Shown: positions 8,747-16,880, numbered from the stretch's first letter. The stretch: DNA of 53,347 nt from an uncultured Alphaproteobacteria bacterium (GCA_902632575.1 CACPCY010000002.1:1-53347), one strand, 5' to 3'. Made by a program: numbers and translations. Notes: generated from the sequence alone by a model not told the origin.

Positions 8747-9424
8747 ATGGAAAAATCTACCATTCAACTTCCTGATACTTGGCTTAAACATTTAAAAGAG
8801 GAATTTAATAAAGACTATATGATTAAACTCAAAAGCAAACTTTTAGAATTAAAAAAAAATAAAATTATTTTTTATCCTCCAGGAAAACAAATTTTTAATG
8901 CATTTAATTTAACTCCTTTAGACAAGGTGAAGGTAGTGATATTAGGTCAAGATCCCTACCATGGACCTGGTCAAGCTCATGGGCTCAGTTTTTCTGTGCC
9001 AGAAAATATAAAACCACCACCCTCACTCTTGAATATTTATAAAGAACTTCAAGATGACTTAAAAACAGAGGTGAATTACAACAACGGTAATTTAGATAAG
9101 TGGGCTAAGCAGGGAGTATTTCTTTTAAACACAACTCTTACAGTAGAAAAATCAAAACCCCTCTCACATCAAAAGTTTGGTTGGGATATTTTTACAGACA
9201 AAGTTATCTCAGTTGTCAGTAATGAATTAGAAAATATTGTTTTCATATTATGGGGTTCGTTTGCTCAATCAAAGAAAGAGATAATCGATTCGAATAAACA
9301 TCTTATTTTATCAGCACCGCACCCTTCACCATTATCGGCTCACCGCGGTTTTTTTGGGAGTAAACCTTTTTCTAAGACAAATACCTTTCTAAAATCAAAA
9401 CAAATTGATATGGTTAAATGGTAA
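8747..9424 (+). CDS. ung: Uracil-DNA glycosylase, family 1
   Basis: 225 residues. All family-1 motifs are present: the water-activating GQDPYH motif (67-72, Asp69), the uracil pocket GLSFSVP, the proline-rich PPPSLLNIYKEL, LLNTTLTV, and the DNA-minor-groove loop HPSPLSAHRGF. It removes uracil from DNA to start base-excision repair. Length equals the bacterial norm. It overlaps the start of the next gene by 7 bases. Confidence 0.95.
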   Translation: MEKSTIQLPDTWLKHLKEEFNKDYMIKLKSKLLELKKNKIIFYPPGKQIFNAFNLTPLDKVKVVILGQDPYHGPGQAHGLSFSVPENIKPPPSLLNIYKELQDDLKTEVNYNNGNLDKWAKQGVFLLNTTLTVEKSKPLSHQKFGWDIFTDKVISVVSNELENIVFILWGSFAQSKKEIIDSNKHLILSAPHPSPLSAHRGFFGSKPFSKTNTFLKSKQIDMVKW

Positions 9425-9840
9425 TGAAAACTAATGTCGAAAATCTTGTAGGATTTATTGAGAAATCAGTTATTGCGGTAATATTAGTAGCTACTATTAC
9501 TGCAATAATGTTTGAGATAATGAGAATGATAGAGGTTCAGTATGTAGAGTTAGCTGATCTACTTCTTTTATTTATTTATGTTGAAGTTATTGGGATGGTT
9601 CGAGTCTACTACGTATCCAATCGTGTAAGAATGACATATCCATTATTCATAGCTATCACAGCTTTATCTCGACTTATTATTCTTCAAGGTAAAGACTCAA
9701 ATCCTGAACTTCTTCTTTATGAAGCGGGAGCGATAGTTTTAGTTGCCATTGCAGTCATCATTCTTCGACTAAGGTATGTACCAATACTTCGTCCTATTGA
9801 AGACGTAGATGAAATTAAACCTAGAAACACAAAAAAGTAA
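9418..9840 (+). CDS. PsiE-family (phosphate-starvation-inducible-like) membrane protein
   Basis: 140 residues from ATG 9418; a second in-frame ATG at 9424 overlaps the ung stop as TAATG and may be the true start. About four membrane segments, with a conserved polar loop RVYYVSNRVRMTYP (about 63-76) and RLIILQGKD (about 86-94) that match the PsiE family. The role of PsiE is not established; in Escherichia coli it is under PhoB and CRP control. No Pho box was identified here. The gene is embedded between ung and an oxidoreductase. Confidence 0.7.
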   Translation: MVMKTNVENLVGFIEKSVIAVILVATITAIMFEIMRMIEVQYVELADLLLLFIYVEVIGMVRVYYVSNRVRMTYPLFIAITALSRLIILQGKDSNPELLLYEAGAIVLVAIAVIILRLRYVPILRPIEDVDEIKPRNTKK

Positions 9841-9845
9841 TAGAA

Positions 9846-10826
9846 TTGAAAAAAATTGCGGTCATTGGAACTGGGCTTAGTGCGCTTTCTTTAGCTTACC
9901 ACTTGCCTGCGCTTGACATTACATTCTTTGAGAAATCATGGAGACCAGGCGGCAGAATAAGTACAAGAAAACATGAACAATATGCTTTTGATCATGGTGC
10001 TCACTATTTGAAATTAGATCATGGAGTTATTGGCTTGAGTGAATACTTAAAAAAAATTGATGCAATTAAAATTTTAAAAGGTCAATTTTGTTCAAATATC
10101 TCCCAAAATTCGCCAATTGAAGATAAAGAGGTCATTGTTGGTAAAGATGGTAATGAGTCAATTCCTATTAATATTCATAAATCACTGCACTACCATACGC
10201 ATTTTTCAAAACAGATAACCAATATAGAAAGCCATAATAATGAATATTTCTTAATAGCATCAGATGAGAAATTTGGACCTTATGATTATGTTTTTTGTAG
10301 CATGCCATTTGAACAATCAAAGAAACTGTTAGATCAATTTATAGATTATAGTGATATTCCTGAAATTGAATTTGACTCAATTTGGACAGTAATGATTGCA
10401 TTTAATGAAAGATTGGGGGCTCCGTTTCAATTTGGATATCATCTAACACCCGAAATTAGTTTCTTAATGAATCAAAATTTTAAACACGAATTTTTTAATG
10501 AAGAGTGCTGGGTTGTAAATATGAGAGCTGATTGGACAAAAGAGTATTACAACATAGAAAATTACGTTTTAGAGGATTATGTGGTAAATCAAATGAAAAA
10601 GTCTTTTCAATCAAAAGCTGATGCTGTTTTTAAGAAATCACATAGATGGCGATATTCTTATACAAAGAAAAGTTTAAGAGATCAAAATTCAAAAAGATTC
10701 ATAGAGTCTATAGATCAACGGCTATATGCTTTTGGTGATTGGTGTGAGGGCCCAAGCATGCAAGATGCCTGGTTATCTGGTAAAAAATTAGCTCAACATT
10801 TTAGTGAAATAAGACTTAAAAATTAA
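9846..10826 (+). CDS. FAD-dependent amine-oxidase/renalase-like oxidoreductase
   Basis: 326 residues, starting at TTG 9846, five bases after the previous stop. The N-terminal dinucleotide motif is IAVIGTGLSALSLAYHL, followed by the FAD ribose acid FFEKSWRPGGRIST (about 28-41), as in flavin amine oxidases and renalase-like proteins. The C-terminal FAD-binding motif is FGDWCEGPSMQDAWLSGK (about 298-315). Bacterial relatives oxidise small amines or dihydropyridine nucleotides; the substrate here cannot be inferred. TTG starts are less common, but no ATG precedes the Rossmann strand. Confidence 0.8.
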   Translation: MKKIAVIGTGLSALSLAYHLPALDITFFEKSWRPGGRISTRKHEQYAFDHGAHYLKLDHGVIGLSEYLKKIDAIKILKGQFCSNISQNSPIEDKEVIVGKDGNESIPINIHKSLHYHTHFSKQITNIESHNNEYFLIASDEKFGPYDYVFCSMPFEQSKKLLDQFIDYSDIPEIEFDSIWTVMIAFNERLGAPFQFGYHLTPEISFLMNQNFKHEFFNEECWVVNMRADWTKEYYNIENYVLEDYVVNQMKKSFQSKADAVFKKSHRWRYSYTKKSLRDQNSKRFIESIDQRLYAFGDWCEGPSMQDAWLSGKKLAQHFSEIRLKN

Positions 10827-10860
10827 GCTTACTGTTGAAATTAATATAAATCAGGTAATT

Positions 10861-11067
10861 CTAGTGCGTTTTATTATAAATTTTTTTCCAATTTAAATAG
10901 TCTTGATCATTTAACATAAATCTCATCAAGTTTTTAACATCATTTTTATCAATATTATATTGGGTATTTATTATTTGGTAAGGTATCTCTTCATTATGTG
11001 CTAGGAACTTAATATGATCTAATTCATATGGTGTTAAATATTTCATTAAACTATATACATCAGACAT
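10861..11067 (-). CDS. DUF2805 / TIGR03643-type small protein
   Basis: 68 residues from ATG 11067; the open frame reaches a TTG at 11085. The pattern LTPYELDHIKFLAHNE, then INTQYNIDKNDVKNLMR, then WKKIYNKT near the end resembles the short TIGR03643/DUF2805 family, a two-helix protein with an HTH-like arrangement and a terminal W-x-R/K segment. No biochemical function is known for this family. First of several small minus-strand genes at the edge of the small-gene island. Confidence 0.6.
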   Translation of the reverse strand: MSDVYSLMKYLTPYELDHIKFLAHNEEIPYQIINTQYNIDKNDVKNLMRFMLNDQDYLNWKKIYNKTH

Positions 11068-11164
11068 ATAAGAAAAATTATACAAAAAAAAAGTTTAGTC
11101 TAGTAATTGAAAATCCATTACCTAAAATAAATTAAAAGATGATTTTTCTGTATTCTATTACAAA

Positions 11165-11383
11165 TTAAATTATTTTTATATTAGAACCAAAATTTCCATT
11201 ATTTACCAAGAACATAAAAAATACAAAGCTACCTAGAAATACAAATACAGCTAAAATAGAAATAATTTTATAATAAGTTTTTTTTGCTTTACTCAATTCG
11301 TCACCGTCGATAGCAATATAATTACCAACAAAATATGAAACTATGAAAATTGCAATAAAGGCTATAATAAAACTTATACTCAT
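11165..11383 (-). CDS. Small membrane protein, two predicted helices
   Basis: 72 residues. Hydrophobic segments at about residues 2-25 and 40-63 are separated by a polar loop (DGDELSKAKKTYYK). No family recognised. It starts with ATG and is followed on the same strand, upstream, by another small membrane protein gene 20 bases away, so the two probably form a pair. It could be an accessory subunit or simply a fast-evolving orphan. Confidence 0.55.
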   Translation of the reverse strand: MSISFIIAFIAIFIVSYFVGNYIAIDGDELSKAKKTYYKIISILAVFVFLGSFVFFMFLVNNGNFGSNIKII

Positions 11384-11403
11384 AATATTACGTTTCTAAA
11401 TTA

Positions 11404-11601
11404 TTAATCCATAAATGCAACATATCCAAATGCCACAATAATCATACAATAGACAAATAGTGTCGGCTTATTATTTATTCTTTTATTTATTTTAATTTTA
11501 CCATTATATGTCAAATAGATCAGTAAAAGGTATAAAGGTATTCCCCATAAATTAATAAAGATATGAGTCCAAACTGACATTTGCATGAATTTATCTATCA
11601 T
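11404..11601 (-). CDS. Small membrane protein, two predicted helices
   Basis: 65 residues. Hydrophobic stretches at about 10-28 and 46-63 flank a basic loop (NGKIKINKRINNK). No recognised domain. It is the first gene of a two-gene minus-strand unit with the 72-residue membrane protein and diverges from a secreted protein gene 40 bp away. Confidence 0.55.
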   Translation of the reverse strand: MIDKFMQMSVWTHIFINLWGIPLYLLLIYLTYNGKIKINKRINNKPTLFVYCMIIVAFGYVAFMD

Positions 11602-11641
11602 TTTTAATTTTTAAGTTAACACAATTGTTGTAAAAGAACTT

Positions 11642-12001
11642 ATGAAAATAAAATTAATATTTCTTGTGATTTTTCCAATAATTTTAAATGCTCAATCTTT
11701 TGATTTAGTTTGTAAGAAAAATGATAATGACATAACAGAGAAATCTCTAATTAAAGACACATCTCCAAATACTATTGAAATTATCACTCAAGACACAACC
11801 CTTAAATCTTTTAAATGGGATACACAAAATCTTGAAATGCACTTTGAGACTCTTAATCACCCAAATATTAAATTAAAAATAGGTTCTAAGGGATATACTG
11901 ATATTAAAAATGCAGTATTTTTTGAATTAAAAAATAAAGATGGATATTTATATCAATACTCCAAAGAGGGAGTTAGTTATAATTGTGTTAATAACCAATA
12001 A
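11642..12001 (+). CDS. Secreted hypothetical protein (signal peptide, LVC motif)
   Basis: 119 residues. A typical signal peptide (lysine-rich start, hydrophobic core, cleavage expected after about residue 17-18, just before QSFDLVC). The mature part is beta-strand-rich and ends with YNCVNNQ, so the LVC cysteine and this C-terminal cysteine may form a disulfide. No family recognised. The neighbour at 12024-12416 on the opposite strand has the same architecture. Likely periplasmic. Confidence 0.6.
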   Translation: MKIKLIFLVIFPIILNAQSFDLVCKKNDNDITEKSLIKDTSPNTIEIITQDTTLKSFKWDTQNLEMHFETLNHPNIKLKIGSKGYTDIKNAVFFELKNKDGYLYQYSKEGVSYNCVNNQ

Positions 12002-12023
12002 AATTGACTAAAATTTTTATTAA

Positions 12024-12416
12024 CTACAACAAAGTAGCGAAAACACTATCTAATTTATTACAATCCCCGTAGTAGGTTTTTTTCAAATTTACACTATCAG
12101 GATAAAATACATTTCTCTCATATCTAAAGATATTTTTATAGAGAATTAGGGTATTAAAAGAGATTTCTGTTTCAATTCTAAAATGATAGCTTACGTCATC
12201 TTCCCCCATGTACTTATAGTGTAAATCTCGATGTCTTTCCTTTAAAACAGAAAGGCTTTGGTTAAATGAGTATTCAAATTCATTTATATCCCTATTTTTA
12301 AATTTAAAAACTTGTACTTTTGAATAATCAATTAGAGATTTTTCTTGGCAAACTAGTTTTATATCTTGGCCGAAAGTTAAATTTGGAATTAATAATAATA
12401 TAAAAAAAAATCTCAT
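12024..12416 (-). CDS. Secreted hypothetical protein (signal peptide, LVC motif), look-alike of its convergent neighbour
   Basis: 130 residues. A signal peptide is expected to be cut near FGQD at about residue 16-17, followed by IKLVCQEK. A second cysteine lies near the C-terminus in YYGDCNKL. The order (signal peptide, D-x-LVC, beta-rich body, late cysteine) mirrors the convergent gene at 11642-12001, although overall identity looks low. No known domain. Four bases separate its start from the stop of the gene at 12420-12794. Confidence 0.6.
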   Translation of the reverse strand: MRFFFILLLIPNLTFGQDIKLVCQEKSLIDYSKVQVFKFKNRDINEFEYSFNQSLSVLKERHRDLHYKYMGEDDVSYHFRIETEISFNTLILYKNIFRYERNVFYPDSVNLKKTYYGDCNKLDSVFATLL

Positions 12417-12419
12417 AAT

Positions 12420-12794
12420 TTAATCCATAATATTAGCTTTAAATCCATACTCTGAGATTGCTTTTTTTCGAAAAAAACCCTCAATTTTTATCATCGTCAT
12501 AAAATTGTTTGCACATTTAAGAAGAGCTTTAAAAGGCTTAGCCGATCCCTTACAACTTACATCTTTACCATTAGCGTCATGTGTTTTGCCACATGCACAT
12601 TCGTATTTAATTGAGCCATATCCATTAAGTCTAAGTAAATGGGCAGCTTGTAATGGGTTTTTTTTGAGTTTTTCTCTAACTTCCTCTTTATTGGTTAATA
12701 TCTCCATTAAGGAATTGATCTTATTTAATCCCCTCTCATTATCCACATAAAAAAAGTAGCTATTAGTGTAAAAGAGATTGTTAAATCTACCCAA
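12420..12794 (-). CDS. Hypothetical protein with Cys/His cluster
   Basis: 124 residues if started at TTG 12794; an ATG at 12707 (residue 30) is an alternative start. A cysteine/histidine cluster CACGKTH followed by a later Cys (DVSC) about ten residues on, at about 66-82, could bind zinc. The remainder is helical and basic. No family is recognised. It is on the same strand as, and four bases before, the secreted protein gene. Confidence 0.5.
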   Translation of the reverse strand: MGRFNNLFYTNSYFFYVDNERGLNKINSLMEILTNKEEVREKLKKNPLQAAHLLRLNGYGSIKYECACGKTHDANGKDVSCKGSAKPFKALLKCANNFMTMIKIEGFFRKKAISEYGFKANIMD

Positions 12795-12817
12795 AGAGTA
12801 CTGGTAAACATCTAATT

Positions 12818-13009
12818 TTAATTTTGATGTGGTATAGCGTTTTCTTCATTCATTAGTATTGGTCTACCGTCATGTGCAGTGTTTAAAGGAATAATTTTAC
12901 CTTTATATCTGACACATAAAGTTGGGGCATTTCTAACTTCTTTTCCTAAGTTCACTTCTAAATCTACAAGTATCAGCTCAGCCTTATCCAATATTTTTAG
13001 TATTTTCAT
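12818..13009 (-). CDS. Short hypothetical protein
   Basis: 63 residues starting at ATG 13009. The sequence alternates a strand (ELILVDLEV), a loop and another strand (TLCVRYKGKIIPL), as in a small beta-barrel or swapped-strand protein. No family recognised. Followed 23 bases later by the next minus-strand gene, so probably part of a small transcript of unknown genes. Confidence 0.45.
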   Translation of the reverse strand: MKILKILDKAELILVDLEVNLGKEVRNAPTLCVRYKGKIIPLNTAHDGRPILMNEENAIPHQN

Positions 13010-13099
13010 TAAAATAAATCTCCAATATTACTTTTAGTCTCTAAGTAATCTTTGGATCTTTAAAGAACAATTCAAAGATTAATGTCGTTTAAGTGAGAG

Positions 13100-13285
13100 C
13101 TAATTTTCTACGCAGACATCTCTAATAACTGGTGTATTTGTGCACTCAACACATTTAGTGATTTGAACTACACAGCCATCAGCTAATTGAGATACCTCTA
13201 CTTCTTTGTTACACTTTGAACAAATAGAAGAGACAGATAAATCACACTTTGGACAAGATATTGTTTGTACGTTTTCCATTGCCAT
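13100..13285 (-). CDS. Zinc-ribbon-like small protein
   Basis: 61 residues with four CxxC-type knuckles: CPKC (about 11-14), CSKC (about 22-25), CVQITKC and CVEC (about 39-48), plus a late Cys. This suggests one or two zinc-binding ribbons. No DNA- or RNA-binding family can be named. An ATG at 13279 two codons on is an equal start candidate. It is isolated, with about 90 bp on one side and 138 bp on the other. Confidence 0.55.
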   Translation of the reverse strand: MAMENVQTISCPKCDLSVSSICSKCNKEVEVSQLADGCVVQITKCVECTNTPVIRDVCVEN

Positions 13286-13423
13286 ATTTTACTATAATTA
13301 TACATTTTTAGATGAAAAATGGAATAGATTCCTAAAAATAGGAAATAATCAATAAATTCACTATTTTTGATTAAACAAATTTATATTTTGTATGCATAAA
13401 ATAAAAATATACTTTTAATTTGG

Positions 13424-13831
13424 ATGGACACAATTAAATCTCTAATAAAAAGCCATAAAATGGTACCTCATCCTGAAGGCGGTCATTATGTCGAAGTTTA
13501 TAAAAATAAGGATGTTAGTCACATATACTATTTGCTAGAAAAAGGGCAATATTCACATTGGCATCGCATTAAAAAAAACGAAACAATACACTTTTATACT
13601 GGTAGTCCTTTGAGAATATATACTTCGAAAAATGGCGAAGAATATGAAATAAATGAAATAGGATCTAAAAATAGATTTATTTACAGCGTCGAAAGTAATA
13701 TATGGTTTTCTTTGGAATCGACTGGATTATTTAGTTTAATTGGTTGCACAGTTGCTCCAGCTTTTGAATTTAAGGATTTAGAAATTGCTCCCAGAAATTG
13801 GAAACCTAGTAAATTTAGGGGTTATCTCTGA
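13424..13831 (+). CDS. DUF985 (cupin_5) family protein
   Basis: 135 residues. The family signature is clear: HPEGGHYVE (about 17-25), IYYLLEKGQYSHWHR (about 33-47), an HFYTG turn (about 54-58), and LIGCTVAPAFEFKDLEIA towards the end. It is a double-stranded beta-helix (cupin) protein; the histidines of HWHR and IHFY lie where a metal would bind. No enzymatic function is established for the family. Single gene flanked by long AT-rich intergenic sequence. Confidence 0.85.
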   Translation: MDTIKSLIKSHKMVPHPEGGHYVEVYKNKDVSHIYYLLEKGQYSHWHRIKKNETIHFYTGSPLRIYTSKNGEEYEINEIGSKNRFIYSVESNIWFSLESTGLFSLIGCTVAPAFEFKDLEIAPRNWKPSKFRGYL

Positions 13832-14136
13832 AAAAATTAAATATACAAGTAAATTAAGTATTTTTTTAACTTTGTTATTTACACACATAATTTATAAAAT
13901 TTAGTGTAATAAAATTTTTATTAATCTTAGAAAAATCTTAAAAATGAAAACAATAGATTTAAAAAAATTTATCATAATTTTTTTTTAATTTATCTTAAAT
14001 TTGGAATTTTTTCTAATTTTTCAATTTTATTGAAAAATTGTTGATTTTATTGATAATTTTTCTATTTTTTTCATAAATTACACATAAATTATTTAATAGT
14101 TTGTGTATAAATTAAAAATAATATAAGTTTAAACAA
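13832..14136. other. Very AT-rich intergenic stretch, no gene seen
   Basis: About 305 bp without a credible reading frame, built of T- and A-runs with almost no G or C between about 13910 and 14110. It contains one exact DnaA-box-like 9-mer on the minus strand (TTATACACA, 14102-14110) and a one-mismatch version (TTACACACA, 13879-13887). I see no iteron array or origin-associated genes. It probably carries the promoter for the gene at 14137 and perhaps a terminator for the cupin gene. Confidence 0.4.
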
Positions 14137-14790
14137 GTGCAAGATATAAAAATCAAACCTTGGGAAGAATTAAAACAAATTCACAAGGAAAAATTTAAAA
14201 ATGAGTCCGATTACTTATCTTTTTTCCAGGATGTAGTTTTACATGACACCTCAACAAGAGAAAAGTACACCTCTCAAACTAAAGATAGGGTAATTGAGGG
14301 AGTAACTTGGGCTAAAGAATTCTTAAAGTTTCATCAAAGATATAAAGACGGCTACTCTTACAAGTTTTCTGAAAATAATACAATTTTGAATATTGGGCAC
14401 CAAACTACTTATTTAATTAAACCACAATTTGCAGCTTATCATGCGGTTAGAAAAATAATGAGAAATTGGTTAATAAAGAGACTAAAAGATGAGTATGTTA
14501 AAAAAAAGCCAGTGATCTACGATCCTCCTAAAAGTCTCAACCAAGGCGAAAGTAACTTTATTACAAGGCGGACAAAAGTTGCTTATTTAGTATATATGGG
14601 TGACTTAGCTGTTAGAGATAACTTACTTTACTCTATTAGAGATAATAAAACTCTAGTACCCAAACCAGCTTCGCTATCTTGGTGTGTGTCACAATTTGAT
14701 GATAAATATATATCTCATGGTATACTAACCTACCCTAAAAATTTAGGCCCCTTGAATGAAAACTTATTGTCAGGATCATTATCTTTTTAA
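14137..14790 (+). CDS. Hypothetical protein, first gene of a four-gene unit
   Basis: 217 residues starting at GTG 14137. No signal peptide or membrane segment. It is rich in basic and aromatic residues, with a central NFITRRTKVAYLVYMGDLAVRD stretch broken by loops. I recognise no domain. The stop is directly followed, without any gap, by the ATG of a small membrane protein, so the two are translationally linked. The upstream region is extremely AT-rich. It might be part of a lineage-specific accessory unit. Confidence 0.6.
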   Translation: MQDIKIKPWEELKQIHKEKFKNESDYLSFFQDVVLHDTSTREKYTSQTKDRVIEGVTWAKEFLKFHQRYKDGYSYKFSENNTILNIGHQTTYLIKPQFAAYHAVRKIMRNWLIKRLKDEYVKKKPVIYDPPKSLNQGESNFITRRTKVAYLVYMGDLAVRDNLLYSIRDNKTLVPKPASLSWCVSQFDDKYISHGILTYPKNLGPLNENLLSGSLSF

Positions 14791-15000
14791 ATGTCAGATG
14801 TAATTAAAGTATTATTATCGTCATACGGCTTTGCAATTTTACTATGGGTAGCTTTTATCTATACTCAAAAAAAATTTGGTAAATTAACAAAAAATGTTAG
14901 TTCCAAAAGAATATATATTAAATATTTCATTATAATCGTTTTAGGATACGGGACTTTCTCACTAGTTTTAATTAGTGTTTATAGCGATTGGTTTCAATAA
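14791..15000 (+). CDS. Small membrane protein, two predicted helices
   Basis: 69 residues. Hydrophobic segments at about 5-24 and 45-65 with a basic loop between. ATG directly abuts the stop of the 217-residue protein. No family recognised. The gene pattern repeats downstream: a soluble protein, then another two-helix membrane protein. Confidence 0.55.
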   Translation: MSDVIKVLLSSYGFAILLWVAFIYTQKKFGKLTKNVSSKRIYIKYFIIIVLGYGTFSLVLISVYSDWFQ

Positions 15001-15009
15001 TCAAAACTT

Positions 15010-15351
15010 ATGAATAGTGATGATATTGAAACTCAAGATTACATATTTATGAAGTGCCTCCAGGAAAAAATATGTAAAAGACATGTCACATTAAAAACAA
15101 CAGGTAAACAGATAATCGATGAGTCTTTAATTTCAAAAAATTTGATTAATGCTTTTGACTTGGATGAAATTTCATTTTTGACAGGATTAAATTTCAATAT
15201 TGTGAGTGATACCGGGGCAAAACTTATAAGAATGAAACTAGCAAATAAAATTATGTGGGAAGATGATCAAAATAATGAAAAGCGATATCTTTGGTATTTG
15301 TCTGAGAACGGTGAAAAATATTTAGAGAGAAATTCATACAAGAGCATATGA
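15010..15351 (+). CDS. Possible winged-helix protein
   Basis: 113 residues. The C-terminal half resembles a winged-helix DNA-binding fold: a helix-turn-helix-like section (SFLTGLNFNIVSDTGAKLI, about 57-75) followed by a wing that ends in KRYLWYLSENGEKYLE (about 94-109), like the R-x-Y-x-L-T-x-x-G pattern of PadR/MarR-type wings. This is pattern matching by eye and uncertain. It would be the only candidate regulator in the window. It lies 9 bases after one small membrane protein gene and overlaps the next by 4 bases. Confidence 0.5.
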   Translation: MNSDDIETQDYIFMKCLQEKICKRHVTLKTTGKQIIDESLISKNLINAFDLDEISFLTGLNFNIVSDTGAKLIRMKLANKIMWEDDQNNEKRYLWYLSENGEKYLERNSYKSI

Positions 15352-15536
15352 ACATTGAATTAGTGATAAATTCATTTTGGTTTTTTTCGATTTTTACAGC
15401 AGCTATTTACATTATTAAAAAGAGGTATGTTGGTAAAAAGGAATATTCTATTATAGATAAAACCTTCAAATTGGGTTTATCTGTATCAATAATTTTAATA
15501 TTTTTAAGCTTATATTTCTTACTTACACAATCTTAG
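15348..15536 (+). CDS. Small membrane protein, two predicted helices
   Basis: 62 residues. Hydrophobic stretches at about 4-23 and 42-60 with a basic loop containing KKRYVGKK. It starts within the stop of the preceding gene (ATGA overlap) and its stop overlaps by 4 bp the convergent gene at 15533. No family recognised. Confidence 0.5.
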   Translation: MNIELVINSFWFFSIFTAAIYIIKKRYVGKKEYSIIDKTFKLGLSVSIILIFLSLYFLLTQS

Positions 15537-15808
15537 TTTCCGCCCTCGAGTAAAATAAATTTTTGTGTGTCTAGATCAACACCGGCTTCTGTTCTAAGTT
15601 TTATCATTTCAGGAAGTTTTAACATTTCTTGCATTTTATCCATCGACTCTACTTCTATAACCGTATAAATTTCATCATTGTTATCTTTTGGATGTCCATA
15701 GGCTAATACATTAAGACCATATTCCTTTCTCAGATTTTCATTTTCTTCAAACATTTGTTTCCAATGTTCATAACCTTTGGTGATTTTTGCATTTGTAATA
15801 ATTTTCAT
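15533..15808 (-). CDS. Small dimeric alpha/beta-barrel-like protein (DUF3764-like)
   Basis: 91 residues. The order strand (MKIITNAKI), helix (YEHWKQMFEENENLRKEYG in two parts), strand (VLAYGHP), strand (IYTVIEVES) and helix (MDKMQEMLKLPEM) is that of ferredoxin-like dimeric alpha/beta-barrel proteins. I think it is close to DUF3764, a short family common in cyanobacteria and marine bacteria, with no known function. A good ribosome site (AAAGGATAGC) precedes the ATG at 15808. Confidence 0.6.
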   Translation of the reverse strand: MKIITNAKITKGYEHWKQMFEENENLRKEYGLNVLAYGHPKDNNDEIYTVIEVESMDKMQEMLKLPEMIKLRTEAGVDLDTQKFILLEGGN

Positions 15809-15930
15809 AGCTATCCTTTCTATGAATTATTATAAAATTTATTTAAAAATAATTCATTCAAAGATATTGATCTCTAAAATCAGACTATTAGTATAATTTA
15901 GAAAAATGTAATAACACTCACACTAATTGT

Positions 15931-16006
15931 GGGGCCATAGCTCAGCTGGGAGAGCGCTACGCTGGCAGCGTAGAGGTCAGGGGTTCGATCCCCCTTGGCT
16001 CCACCA
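15931..16006 (+). tRNA. tRNA-Ala, anticodon GGC
   Basis: 76 nt including the encoded CCA end (16004-16006). The acceptor arm GGGGCCA pairs with TGGCTCC (one G-T pair). The D arm contains AGCTGGGAGA. The anticodon stem CTACG/CGTAG encloses the loop CTGGCAG with anticodon GGC. The T arm has the GGTTCGATCC core. It reads GCC/GCU alanine codons. It marks the right edge of the small-gene island, but no duplicated tRNA 3' end (attachment site) was seen nearby. Confidence 0.97.
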
Positions 16007-16121
16007 AATTTTTTGTCTAATATCATTTTATAATTCAATTCAGAAAAACTTTAGAAAAATTTATTATCAATATTTTTAAAAATTTCATTTTATTAGTTTT
16101 GAAAATAGCTATTTTCCCCAT

Positions 16122-16880
16122 GTGATCAACAGAGAAGTAGTTACTGATATTGTACATTGGAGTGCGAGAACCTTCAGTTTTAAAACTACGAGAAATTATC
16201 CAAATAAGTTTTATAATGGGGAATTTACGATGATAGGTTTAGAGACTGGTGGAAAAAATATTATGAGAGCTTACTCCATTGCTTCAGCAAATCATGAGGA
16301 TTTCCTCGAATTTTTATCAATTAAACTAGACAAAGGTCCACTTACATCAAAGCTTCAAAAAATAAAAATTGGTGATGAAATATTGATACAGGATAAATCT
16401 ACAGGGACTCTGGTTATTGACTATCTCAAGCCAGGTCGAAACTTATACTTATTATCTACAGGAACAGGTCTTGCCCCATTTATGTCTATAATAAAAGACC
16501 CAGTTACATATGAAAGGTTTAATAAAGTTGTTTTAACTCATACTGTTCCAGACTCATCACAACTTGCTTACTTAGAGGAACTGACTTTATTTAATAAAAG
16601 ATGGGATACTATTACAAAAAATAATTTTACTTACTTTAATACACTTACAAGAGCTCCATGGGACAACATTGGAAGAATTACTCAATGGGTAAAAGAAGAT
16701 AGGCTGCATAAAGCTATAAAATTTGAGCCTATTAGCCCTCAAGAAGATAGGTTTATGGTATGTGGATCTCTGGAATTTAATAAAGAATTGATTGAATATT
16801 TTTCTCATATTGGATTATCAGAGGGCAACACTTCCACACAAGGAGAATATTTGGTAGAAAAAGCATTTGTTGAGAAGTAA
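16122..16880 (+). CDS. fpr: Ferredoxin/flavodoxin-NADP+ reductase
   Basis: 252 residues, start GTG 16122. The FAD motif RAYSIAS (Arg49, Tyr51, Ser52), the SIKLDKGPLTSKL stretch, the NADP phosphate motif STGTGLAPF (112-120) and the late VCGS-like segment (MVCGSLEF) are those of bacterial Fpr. It moves electrons between NADPH and ferredoxin or flavodoxin. The C-terminus (EYLVEKAFVEK) matches the bacterial subclass. Single gene between the tRNA and the convergent formate dehydrogenase gene. Confidence 0.9.
   Translation: MINREVVTDIVHWSARTFSFKTTRNYPNKFYNGEFTMIGLETGGKNIMRAYSIASANHEDFLEFLSIKLDKGPLTSKLQKIKIGDEILIQDKSTGTLVIDYLKPGRNLYLLSTGTGLAPFMSIIKDPVTYERFNKVVLTHTVPDSSQLAYLEELTLFNKRWDTITKNNFTYFNTLTRAPWDNIGRITQWVKEDRLHKAIKFEPISPQEDRFMVCGSLEFNKELIEYFSHIGLSEGNTSTQGEYLVEKAFVEK

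Noticed and set aside
9418..9840. Pho-box control of the PsiE-like gene
   Set aside because: The upstream sequence is the end of ung and shows no convincing Pho box.
13100..14136. CRISPR or tandem repeat array in the AT-rich interval
   Set aside because: The A- and T-runs are irregular; no repeat unit recurs with regular spacing.
15931..16006. tRNA-Ala as an integration site for the small-gene island
   Set aside because: No integrase and no duplicated tRNA 3' end were found in the window.
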